Below are positions 8,016 to 16,164 of a DNA stretch of 17,010 bases, piece by piece. Position 1 is the first letter of the stretch; the number at the start of each line of letters is the position of its first letter. Source of the stretch: Cruorifilaria tuberocauda (Eukaryota; Nematoda; Chromadorea; Rhabditida; Onchocercidae); contig JABVXU010000876.1 in NCBI GenBank assembly GCA_013365365.1, positions 1-17,010 on the forward strand. Reading direction: 5' to 3'. The notes beneath the pieces were generated by a model. It did no database searches and had not been told where the DNA came from. It worked only from the letters and a program-made list of their open reading frames with translations. The position numbers and the translations under genes are program-made.

Positions 8016-8411
8016 AACTAATTATCAAGCAAATATGATAATTGATTATCAAGAAAATATGATAACTGATTATCAAGAAAATATGATAACTGATTATAAA
8101 GTAAATATGATAACTGATTATCAAGAAAATATGATAACTGATTATCAAGAAGTATGATAACTGATTATCAAGAAAATATGATAACTGATTATCAAGCAAA
8201 TATGATAATTGATTATCAGGTAAGTATGATAACTGATTATCAAGAAAATATGATAATTGATTATCAGGTAAGTATGATAACTGATTATCAAGAAAATATG
8301 ATAACTTTTTGTCAGGCAAATATGATAACTGATTATAAGGTAAGTATGATAATTGATTGTCAAGAAAATATGATAACTGATTGTTAAGCAAATATGATAG
8401 GATGTTGATTG
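8016..8411. repeat. 24-bp minisatellite with paired GATA sites, about 15 copies
   Basis: Fifteen essentially complete units, starting at 8034, 8058, 8082 and so on to 8369, are flanked by partial ones. The consensus starts TATGATAACTGATTATCA and ends in AAGAAAA, AAGCAAA or AGGTAAG variants. One unit (8130-8152) is 23 bp and shifts every reading frame, so the array is not a continuous coding repeat even though each unit is open in several frames on both strands. Most units hold TGATAA and TTATCA as an inverted pair 4 bp apart. Variants alternate around 8201-8296, hinting at a 48-bp higher-order unit. Confidence 0.95.
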
Positions 8412-8636
8412 AAAAAAAAGAAAACAATTATAAATTTTTTTCAGAGTTCAAAAATTGTCATTTTCAGCAGAAAGATGGTATAGATCGAAATATTTTAAAA
8501 TTTTAAAAAATTTTTAGATCATTTCAGATGTATGCTTGAAATACAAACAGATATTGATAAGATAATAAAAGAAATGATTATTTGATGAAATATTATAATT
8601 TGAAATCTGAAAAGCTATACGATATCATATTTGAAT

Positions 8637-8668
8637 TAATTTTCTTTTGCCCTAACAAAAGAAAATTA
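8637..8668. repeat. 12-bp-arm hairpin
   Basis: TAATTTTCTTTT (8637-8648) is the exact complement of 8657-8668, separated by the 8-base loop GCCCTAAC. The left arm is pure pyrimidine over most of its length. No transcript or terminator role can be assigned in a eukaryotic context. Confidence 0.8.
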
Positions 8669-9036
8669 CGGTAAATTTTTTTGCCATTCTTACTCTTTTT
8701 CTCACGGTAAATTGCAGCGGATTACAGTATAACGTGAAATTAAATTAAAAGTACGATAATGATAGAGTTGCATTCTTTATTTTAATACATTTTGAAAATT
8801 TACTGCTTGGATATACTGTAAGTGAATTTCAGTAATTTTCGAAAGTTTGAAGAGTTTTCTATTGTTTTTTTTTTTGCTCCATTTCATACAATGAAATAAG
8901 AAAAGGTAAAATTATAGTAAAGTATAGAAATTTTTAAAGTTAAAATTACTGTAATAAATATTGATTAATTTTTGTCTGTTTGTTTTGTGATTTATTTTTC
9001 TGTTTTTATTTTATTATAACACTTTGGTTTTTTTTA
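8669..9036. other. AT-rich stretch without recognisable gene
   Basis: ACGGTAAATT occurs twice near 8669 and 8705, and homopolymer T runs are common. No exon is seen. Confidence 0.5.
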
Positions 9037-9220
9037 ATTAATTGGTTTTTATTTTTACTGTAGGATCAAGTAATTAAATAATTGAGTGGAATGATTGAAG
9101 TGAATTAAAAAAAAATTTTCCACGAGGAAAATTAGAGAAATAATACAAAGATTATAAATTATTAATTGATTTTTTATTCTTACTGTAGGTTCAAGTAATT
9201 AAGTAATTAAATGGAATGAT
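9037..9220. repeat. Direct duplication of about 60 bp, spaced about 124 bp
   Basis: Copies at 9037-9094 and 9161-9220 share ATTAATTG, TACTGTAGG, TTCAAGTAATTAA and TGGAATGAT in the same order. They are separated by unrelated sequence. This is probably the remnant of a tandem duplication. Confidence 0.7.
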
Positions 9221-9830
9221 AATAATCAAAAAATATATTTGCTGAAAATTGATTTCAATTCAATTCAATTTATATATGTTTCATGCTTCAGTATCCATGC
9301 GCATTTCTACAGTATTAAAAAGAATACTTCTTAGGTGCTTTTAATATTTCTGTTTTTAACTTTAATTTAATCAATCAGGAAATTCTCTTCGAACTGGTAT
9401 TTTTTTGCATATATATTATCTTTCTATTGTTTTTACTTATTTATATTATTGTCAATTTCCATAAATTAATTGAATTCTTAAATATAAAAATAGAATATGA
9501 AAATTTAATTTGAGAATGGAAATTCGTAAAAATTAATATATTCGAATCACTTTGTAAGACAAAAAAAAAGAAAGTTGTATTATTCATGGAAATAAAATGT
9601 TTTTAAACAAATTTATCGACCAATGATGAACATGACAATGAACAATTTTTGATGATTTGATTAATTAACATTAAGTTTTTTTTCGCAGAATTAATTCATA
9701 CTAATATTGAACATGAACTATACACTTATTAATTATTTTAAAATATTATTAAGTACATCACGACTAATTAATGTAATTAATTTACACTTATAATTTATCA
9801 TAGATTAATATATTAAATATATTAATTTAC
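9221..9830. other. AT-rich stretch without recognisable gene
   Basis: I see no exon or array. A short TTCAA run lies near 9251-9268. Confidence 0.5.
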
Positions 9831-10025
9831 ACTTACTCGAAAACTTAAGCATACGATAATGAATTAATTTCTACAAACATTAAGCATATAATAATTAATT
9901 GATTTATTTTCCATAAACATTAAGTATACAATAATTAATTAATTTAATTTCCATAAACAATAAATATGCAATAATTAATTAATTTAATTTCCATAAACAT
10001 TAAATGTGCAATAATTAATTAATTT
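9831..10025. repeat. 40-bp tandem repeat, about five copies
   Basis: Units anchored on CATAAACATTAA at 9871, 9911, 9951 and 9991 follow an older diverged unit from 9831. Each carries ATAATTAATTAATTTAATTT. Copies are more alike toward the right end. Confidence 0.85.
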
Positions 10026-10726
10026 ATATTGATTTTAAATATAAGAAAATTTTCAATTTTTTCAAATTTGTTCTTTAATTAAAATATTCTTTAAGTGACA
10101 AATATGATACAGCATGAATGTATCGTATATTGTTAATATGTAATATATTTTAAAAATTATATGATGAATAAGCTGATGACAAAGTTTAGAAGGATTCGGT
10201 ATTAGAAAACGAATTAAATATGTAACGTAATCCGGAAATCTGCTCAAATTGAAGCTTCTTGAATAAAATATGCATGGACGGATGCTTGAAAAACGCTTCA
10301 GAAGTGGTCTATTTTGGATAAAATAAACTTTTTACGAAAACTTTTAGAATCTTATTGTATGCATGCAATTTTGTTAAACGGACAGTTGTTGTTTTTGTAT
10401 TTGACAGTTTATAAAGTTTATTTTATTTAATAATTATAAAGATAAGAATTCATTTAATTAATAATAATTACAAAGATAAAAATTATTTATAATGAAAGTA
10501 TTTACATTCTAAAATTATGATTCAAACATTTTTCTTTTTATCAAAAATTTGGCAACAATTGAAAAAGTTTAATTTGGTAATAAAATTTTAATGTCAAAAA
10601 AATTATGAAAATGTCATTTTTTAAAATCAATGAAATCGTTTGACAATTTGTCAACTATTGTTTTTATGCGTCCTTTCATGAAATGTTTGTTTGTATCATT
10701 CCTTCAAAATTTTAACGATTTACAAT
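10026..10726. other. AT-rich stretch without recognisable gene
   Basis: A minus-strand frame of about 60 codons (10062-10247) after a TTTGAGCAG acceptor-like site is at chance length. Slight G+C enrichment near 10225-10315 is not tied to any clear exon. Confidence 0.45.
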
Positions 10727-11002
10727 GTTTAGTGTTTTAGTGTTCTCATTACTGTTTTCACTCATCGTAAACTTTAGTAAGTCATACGACGAAAGATAGC
10801 ATTATTGATTGGTTTAATGAATTCTTATAACGTTTAGCATGATATCATATCACTGATAAAATCGTTTAGTGCTCATCAGTGTTTTCAATTAAATGATAAT
10901 TCATCGTGAACTTTAATAAGTCATATGACGAAAGATAGCATTATTGATTGGTTTAATGAATTCTTATACCGTTTAGCATGATATCATATCACTGATAAAA
11001 TC
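10727..11002. repeat. Tandem duplication of about 138 bp
   Basis: Copies at 10727-10863 and 10864-11002 are nearly identical over their last 95 bp or so (core GACGAAAGATAGCATTATTG) and more diverged over the first 40 bp. Each ends with ATATCATATCACTGATAAAA, which contains a GATA-type TGATAA. The junction falls exactly at AAAATC|GTTTAGTG. No coding frame runs through both copies. Confidence 0.95.
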
Positions 11003-11976
11003 TTTATTATAAGAAATCAATTTATTATTTTTCGATGTTCGAAGTATTTTTAAAGTCTATGAATAGTTGAAATTAATTTCAATTATGGCTAACAAGAGAC
11101 TAGGATTAATTAATTAGTTGTATGCTAGATCAACCCAAAAATCGAAGATAACTAGTTGTGAGCATAATTTTTGGATGATTTGAAATGAATGTGAAATTCT
11201 AGAATTTCGAAAATAGGTCTCATAGGTTTAACTTTGGCTGAATATATGAAAGGATCACAAATATTATCGATAGATCAATGAGCTAAGGCTAATCAGATAA
11301 TTAGATTGATCTAATTTACACCTTAATGTAATCAAAAAATGAGCTTAGATAAGATCAAAGAAATAAGATAAGATCAGTGTATGAATAAGATATGATCAAG
11401 TGAGCAGTAACTGGAGGAATTCATAAATAAAATCAAAAAAAAAAACTGGGAAATTAGTTTAAAAACAATGAACTAATCAAAAATTTTATAAAATTATTAT
11501 AGGAGAGTACAAGTTATTCTAAAAAATGAAATGAATTCGAATTTAGATCAATTTCAATTTTTTAAAATTATCAATTTTTTTTTTCATCTCTGATTTCTCA
11601 TGCTATTTGACACAGCCGGAAACTTTGCCATTGCCATTTCACGCTATTTGACATAACCGGAAATTTTTTGTTACCGATTTTTCAGGCAATTTTTTGTTTT
11701 TTTGATTTCACTTTTGATAGTACAAATAAAATTAATTAAAAGAAAAAGAAAATGCTCAAAATTTGTAGGCTGAAAGTTAAAAGTAAGAATTGGAAGAATG
11801 TTAATTACGAGTTTTACCTTTCACGATTTTGATTTAATTTTTCTGCTAATTTATTCTATTTGATTTTTTAGATAAGATAATCAAAGTATAAATTTGATTT
11901 TTTTTTTTCAATTGTAGTTTTAATAAATGAATTTGTAATTGAGAAATGTTATAGTTGAAAGGCAACAAAGTAATTC
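11003..11976. other. AT-rich stretch without recognisable gene
   Basis: The only structure I can support is a pair of GCTATTTGACA-type segments, each followed by CCGGAAA, 41 bp apart (11602 and 11643). Around 11130-11400 the composition is slightly richer in G+C and contains many GATCAA and AGATAAGA words but no convincing frame. Confidence 0.5.
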
Positions 11977-11978
11977 AG

Positions 11979-12246
11979 CATTGACTATTTATTTCTCTTG
12001 AACAATCGATATAATTCACTTTTTCTTGACCTTTTAGAATTACTGGTTTTGTTTTTAAACTATTTCGAGTCAATCTTTCAAACTAAACAATTGACTGTAA
12101 ATTTAGCGAATGATAGATTTAATCGTATGATCAATCGATTTGATCATCGATTTATAATGTTATTATTTTCGATAGATAAGATTATAAGTGAATTAGTTAT
12201 TCAGTGTAAAAATTTATCTCTTCCAAGAATTTTTCGAAAACTATAA
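11979..12246 (+). CDS. Candidate terminal exon, unknown protein (weak to moderate)
   Basis: After the acceptor-like GTAATTCAG (AG at 11977-11978) one frame stays open for 88 codons to a TAA at 12244-12246. It has no ATG at its start, so it would have to be spliced in. The translation is varied rather than low-complexity: SLFLDLLELLVLFLNYFE, then LTVNLANDRFNRMINRFD, then ending LSLPRIFRKL. It looks like amphipathic helices with one hydrophobic stretch near the start. Length alone is only marginally beyond chance in this AT-rich DNA, and G+C does not rise much. A 13-bp imperfect duplication (GATCAATCGATTT / GATCATCGATTT) lies inside. I recognise no family and found no partner exon. Confidence 0.28.
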
Positions 12247-12259
12247 TTGGATAATCGAT

Positions 12260-12760
12260 AACTTGAAATATTCATAATTACTAGTAATTAGTAACTTACC
12301 CGTTGTTAACTAATTTCATAATTTAATGCTAATCGTGCTTTTTTTAAGAATTAACTTTGATTTAATTTCGTATAATAATTATTAAAATATAACTTTAAAA
12401 TGTAATACTAATTAAAATATATTAATTGAAATATATTAATTAAAATCTAATATTAATTAAATTATAACTTGAAATAATTACAATTATTAGTAATTATTAA
12501 CTCACCTACTATTAACTAATCTCATAGTATAGTGCTAATCGTGCTTTTTTTAAGAATTAAATTTGATTTAATTTCGTATATTAATTATTAAAGTATAATA
12601 CTAATTAAAATATAACTTAAAATAAGTAAAATTATTGGTAATTAGTAATTCACCTATTATTAACAAATTTCATACTTTAATACTAATCATTCTCTTTTAT
12701 TAATTTTATTAACTTTTATTAATTAATCTTTGATTTAATTTCGTATAATAATTAATTCAT
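12260..12760. repeat. Diverged long tandem repeat, three copies
   Basis: Copies begin with AACTTGAAAT or AACTTAAAAT at 12260, 12466 and 12614. They share TAGTAATTAGTAAC, CACCTATTATTAAC, TAATGCTAATCGTGC and TTTGATTTAATTTCGTATA in order. The first copy is longer (206 versus 148 bp) because of an inserted block rich in TATTAATTAAA. No frame is preserved across copies. Confidence 0.85.
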
Positions 12761-12842
12761 TATATCCTTCAAATAATTAAAATAACTATCCGAATTATCT
12801 TCAAGTTTTTTTCTATTTATTTACACCAGGTAAATATAACAA

Positions 12843-12925
12843 ATAAGTATACCACCAAAAGTAAGTATACCACCTAAATATAAGTAAGTATACCATCTAA
12901 ACATAAGTATACCACGAAAATATAC
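12843..12925. repeat. Short minisatellite on AAGTATACCAC
   Basis: Four to five copies of the core TAAGTATACCAC are spaced irregularly 18-28 bp apart. The core GTATAC is itself palindromic. Confidence 0.75.
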
Positions 12926-12984
12926 CAGAAAAACCCGTGTACCATTAGAAATAAAAGCTAATTTATAAGGAAAGGTTTTTTTTT

Positions 12985-13095
12985 TGCCACTATTTACTAC
13001 TGCTCCTTGTGATACTTATTATCAGTTCTGCTCTCTCGATCACTTTCAATTTTCCACCATAGCAAAACAGAAAGCGGAAAAAGAGAAACGATAAA
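12985..13095. other. Locally GC-enriched island, undecided
   Basis: Composition is noticeably less AT-rich here. On the plus strand one frame reads CHYLLLLLVILIISSALS (signal-peptide-like, without an ATG) and another reads APCDTYYQFCSLDHFQ, then STIAKQKAEKEKR and a stop. The two overlap, so at most one can be real. It may be a promoter-proximal or exon fragment. I cannot decide. Confidence 0.25.
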
Positions 13096-13188
13096 TCAGT
13101 TGAGGAACAGAAGAAAGATATTTTTCATTTGCTGTAAATTAAGCATTCACAACTAATTATCATAATTAAAAAGCTTTCCATTCCTAAA

Positions 13189-13326
13189 ATGGACGAAAGA
13201 GGAAATGATGATAAGCTAATTCTTCTAACTCGTATTTCTAGTTACAGATGGATAGCTTTTGATTATGTTAATCAGCTTGTTTGTTTTTTTTTTTTAATTA
13301 ATTTAAAAATGCATACCTTTTCTTGA
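13189..13326 (+). CDS. Small ORF or first exon (weak)
   Basis: The ATG at 13189 opens 45 codons: MDERGNDDKLILLTRISS, then YRWIAFDYVNQL, then a poly-T-encoded Phe run. A GTTTGT donor at 13279 could end an exon after VNQL, which would remove the low-complexity tail. The first 30 residues have a natural mix and above-background G+C. There is no clear acceptor immediately upstream, and no family is recognised. Confidence 0.22.
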   Translation: MDERGNDDKLILLTRISSYRWIAFDYVNQLVCFFFLINLKMHTFS

Positions 13327-13338
13327 ATTGATAAAAGA

Positions 13339-13785
13339 AATAAATTATTTTAAAATACTAATTATTGGTTGATAAATTTGTTAAATATCAATTTATGATC
13401 GTTCGGTGAATTGGTAAAATATTTTAAAATGAATAAATTATTGATTTATTTTAAAATACTAATTATTGATTGATAAATTTGTTAAATACCAATTTATGAT
13501 CCTTAGGTGAATTGGTAAAATATTTAAAAATGAATAAATTATTGATTTATTTTAAAATACTAATTATTGATTGGTAAATTTGTTAAATAGAATTCATAAC
13601 CATTCGGTGAATTGGTAAAATATTTTTAAATGAATAAATTATTGATTTATTTTAAAATACTAATTATTGATTGATAAATTTGTTAAATACCAATTTATGA
13701 TTCTTCGGTGAATTGGTAAAATATTTAAAAATGAACAAATTATTGATTCATTTTAAAATACTAATTATTGATTGATAAATCTGTT
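13339..13785. repeat. 101-bp tandem repeat, about 4.5 copies
   Basis: The anchor TAAAATACTAATTATTG occurs at 13351, 13452, 13553, 13653 and 13754, with spacings of 101, 101, 100 and 101 bp. Each unit also holds TTCGGTGAATTGGTAAAATA and ATGAATAAATTATTGA. Copies differ mainly by point changes (for example TTCGG versus TTAGG). No ORF is retained through the array. Confidence 0.97.
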
Positions 13786-14649
13786 CACTACAACAATTAT
13801 ATGATATCACTACAAACAATTACATGATCGATTTAAATATATTTCATGTTAAGCTATACTTTAATTGCTATTAATCATTTTCAAATAGTTCAAATATAAC
13901 AGTCATTGATTTATTTCAAGGTTAAAAAATTTCAATTGGAAAATTTGTGGAACACGTTTTTTTCTATTTTTTTAAATTATTGTTTACTTTTAGCAATTTA
14001 CGGTTGATTGAATTTTAATTTGGTAAATTTGATAAAAAAATAGCTTTTTCTTTTTTTTTTTTAAAATAATTAGTGATAAAATTTCATCAAGTAAATTATT
14101 ATATCATTTAGAAATTCTGATTTTTTTATCACCGAATAAATAAATCGATAATTTATGGACAATTAGGTGAATTAGTTTATCATTTTCTCTTTTTTCACTT
14201 TTGGAACGGAAAGCCTTTGATTATGATGATTATGATAAATTGTTGATAAGTTATGATAATTATGATAAATTATGATAAAATTACTTAATTTGCAACAAAC
14301 GAAATATCTTTCTAAGTATTGTTTTGTATTACAAATTAATTACAAAAATATATTTACTCAGTATAATTACAATTTCTTTAAATTTTAAATTAATAAGTTA
14401 AATACTTAATACATTAAGTTAACTAATTTTCAATAATATGCTTAACTTCGATACACAATAACGAAATTACAAATCTATTTAAGTGATATGCTATCTTTCT
14501 TTCATTTTTTATTTCAAATTTAAAATTGTACAAAGAATAAACAAACAATTGTTTACTTTTTTTGTATTCAATAAGTTTTGCAATTTTTAATATTAGCAAA
14601 TTTTCTTTCTCCCTTGTTGCTACTGGAAGAGAGATATTAATCTCCGAAT
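13786..14649. other. AT-rich stretch without recognisable gene
   Basis: A short TTATGATAA-type cluster lies at 14220-14281. No coding frame, RNA gene or long array is apparent. Confidence 0.5.
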
Positions 14650-14825
14650 CCTACACGTTATTACGTTTCACTACTTGTAATATGGCTCGAGATCTTATGA
14701 TTTATTCCGCTTCATTATTTATAGTATAGCTCGAGATCTTACACGTTATTTCATTTCAGTACTTATAGCGTAGCTCGGGATCTTACACGTAATCGGTTTC
14801 ATTACATACGTTATTTACAGCACAG
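14650..14825. repeat. 44-bp tandem repeat, three to four copies
   Basis: Units start at 14650, 14694 and 14738, with a diverged fourth at 14782. The pattern is CTTACACGTTATT, TTTCAGTACTTATAG, then TAGCTCGAGAT. GCTCGAGAT or GCTCGGGAT recurs at exactly 44-bp spacing (14685, 14729, 14773). G+C is higher than the flanks. Confidence 0.9.
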
Positions 14826-15480
14826 TAAAAGGTAATATAAATTAACAATTCTGATATTTTTTTCATATTTTATTTTAACTTACTAAAACTTACCTATTAT
14901 ATTTATTCATATTAGCTAACATTGCTATTTATAGCTTTGATCATAATTGTAAAATAAAACTTTAACATTTTATTAGTCATTTCTTAAATATTTTTATTAT
15001 TTTGAAATAATTTATAACATTGCTTAATTGTAAAACATTTAAATTATCAGTCGATTCGATGCTTATTTTCTAGCTTCAAACTAAAGAATCAGTACTGAAT
15101 CATGATACCTTAATTGTTTTTTATTTCTCAGGAATTCAATACTTACATTACTGCTTAATGATATTGCGATACTTACATCATTATCATGATTCCATAAAGA
15201 TTTACTCGCTTTGACGAGTAAATTCTTTGAATTTTTACTCGCAGTTATAACAAAAGTTAAAAAGATCGCTTGCATAAATTAATACCGTTATTATGATTAT
15301 ATTATCATTAACGCCTGCAAGATGATATAATCACTATAATTATCACTATAATCACTATAAAATCATTCTTTTTCCACAACAAACAATTCGAATATAATCT
15401 GGTGAAAATACAGGAAAAGAAGAAATTCAAATTAGCAGTTGTTATTATTGATATTGTATTAGTGTGAAATATTTTTTATC
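14826..15480. other. Mostly AT-rich, one weak minus-strand ORF
   Basis: On the minus strand an ATG at 15275 opens MQAIFLTFVITASKNSKN, followed by LLVKASKSLWNHDND, just before a perfect GTAAGT donor. The full frame runs to 15081. It would be a signal-like first exon, but the only upstream acceptor (CTTGCAG near 15318) is followed by an upstream ATG in another frame. I leave it unassigned. The hairpin at 15200-15223 lies inside it. Confidence 0.3.
15200..15223. repeat. 9-bp-arm hairpin
   Basis: ATTTACTCG (15200-15208) and its complement CGAGTAAAT (15215-15223) flank the six-base loop CTTTGA. A third TTTACTCG follows near 15234. Confidence 0.75.
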
Positions 15481-15487
15481 ACTCAAA

Positions 15488-15697
15488 TATAATCAATAGC
15501 AACCGGAAATTTTCCAGTATAATCAGTAGCAAATGGAAGTTTTCCAATATAATCAATAGCAACCGGAAATTTTCCAGTATAATCAGTAGCAAATGGAAGT
15601 TTTCCAATATAATCAATAGCAACCGGAAATTTTCCACTATAATCAGTAGCAAATGGAAGTTTTCCAATATAATCAATAGCAACCGGAAATTTTCCTT
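15488..15697. repeat. Alternating 30-bp minisatellite (60-bp higher-order unit)
   Basis: There are seven consecutive 30-bp units. Type A (AATCAATAGCAACCGGAAAT...) and type B (AATCAGTAGCAAATGGAAGT...) alternate strictly as A-B-A-B-A-B-A. Successive 60-bp dimers are almost identical, so the dimer was the recent unit of amplification. Thirty is a multiple of three, which gives an artificial Leu/Ile-rich minus-strand frame with no start. Confidence 0.97.
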
Positions 15698-16139
15698 TTT
15701 CTTCTTAAATTTAAATTTATTAAAAAAATTAATTCAATTCAATTCAATTCTATTATAATATCTCATACTCTTTCGTAATCACATAAGAAAAAGAAAATTA
15801 AAAAAAGATAGAAAAAAATAATTTCAAACTTGAATACTAAAAATAAGAAAAAATGAGAAAATTGATTTCGTATTAGCCTCCGAGGATTACATAAAATTAT
15901 CATTAAGAATTATTCTTTAGTTTTCTTAGTTGATTTTAAAAAATTTTAAAGGATTTAATTAATTAATTAATTATTATTTCATTTCCGATTATTAATCTCC
16001 ATAGTAAATATATTGGTTTATTTGTATGGTATCGTAATACTTAATCTTCATCGTAATACTTAATCCACTTAGACTTATAATACTTATCACAAATCATATT
16101 TTTTTGCATAGTAATACTTAAAATGCAATACTTTTCTAG
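15698..16139. other. AT-rich upstream region of the 16165 gene
   Basis: It contains a short (AATTC)n run (15731-15750), TTAATTAATTAAT near 15956 and repeated CGTAATACTTAAT words at about 16034-16120. No upstream exon of the 16165 gene is recognisable. Promoter elements cannot be defined by eye. Confidence 0.5.
16132..16139 (+). promoter_or_regulatory. Probable trans-splice (or cis) acceptor TTTTCTAG
   Basis: TTTTCTAG (AG at 16138-16139) matches the nematode acceptor consensus. It lies 25 bases before the ATG at 16165, a distance typical of spliced-leader addition. From this acceptor the Thr frame meets a TAA before the ATG, so a 5' UTR is the natural reading. A cis acceptor would force the poly-Asn frame, which dies shortly after the repeat. 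Confidence 0.45.
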
Positions 16140-16164
16140 CATTCTGCTCAAAACTCTCTAAACT

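Noticed and set aside
8014..8427. Long minus- and plus-strand frames with repeated LSYFLDNQ or MITDYQEN peptides
   Set aside because: They arise because a 24-bp unit lacking stops in several frames is repeated. The 23-bp unit shifts the frame, and all frames are equally open, so there is no coding signal.
10062..10247. Minus-strand 61-codon frame
   Set aside because: At this base composition about a dozen such frames are expected by chance in the window. It starts with TTG and is Ile/Tyr-rich like random AT sequence.
15081..15275. Minus-strand signal-like ORF with a GTAAGT donor
   Set aside because: It has no suitable acceptor or promoter context, has an upstream out-of-frame ATG, and its length is expected by chance. 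Noted under 14826-15480 but not called as a gene.
15479..15682. Minus-strand Leu/Ile/Asn/Phe repeat frame
   Set aside because: It is a by-product of a 30-bp repeat whose length is a multiple of three. It has no start codon, splice context or unique sequence.
15488..15697. NF-kappaB-like sites GGAAATTTTCC in the minisatellite
   Set aside because: The match is imperfect and comes from a single repeated unit. Many nematodes lack a canonical Rel pathway, so this is not good evidence of regulation.
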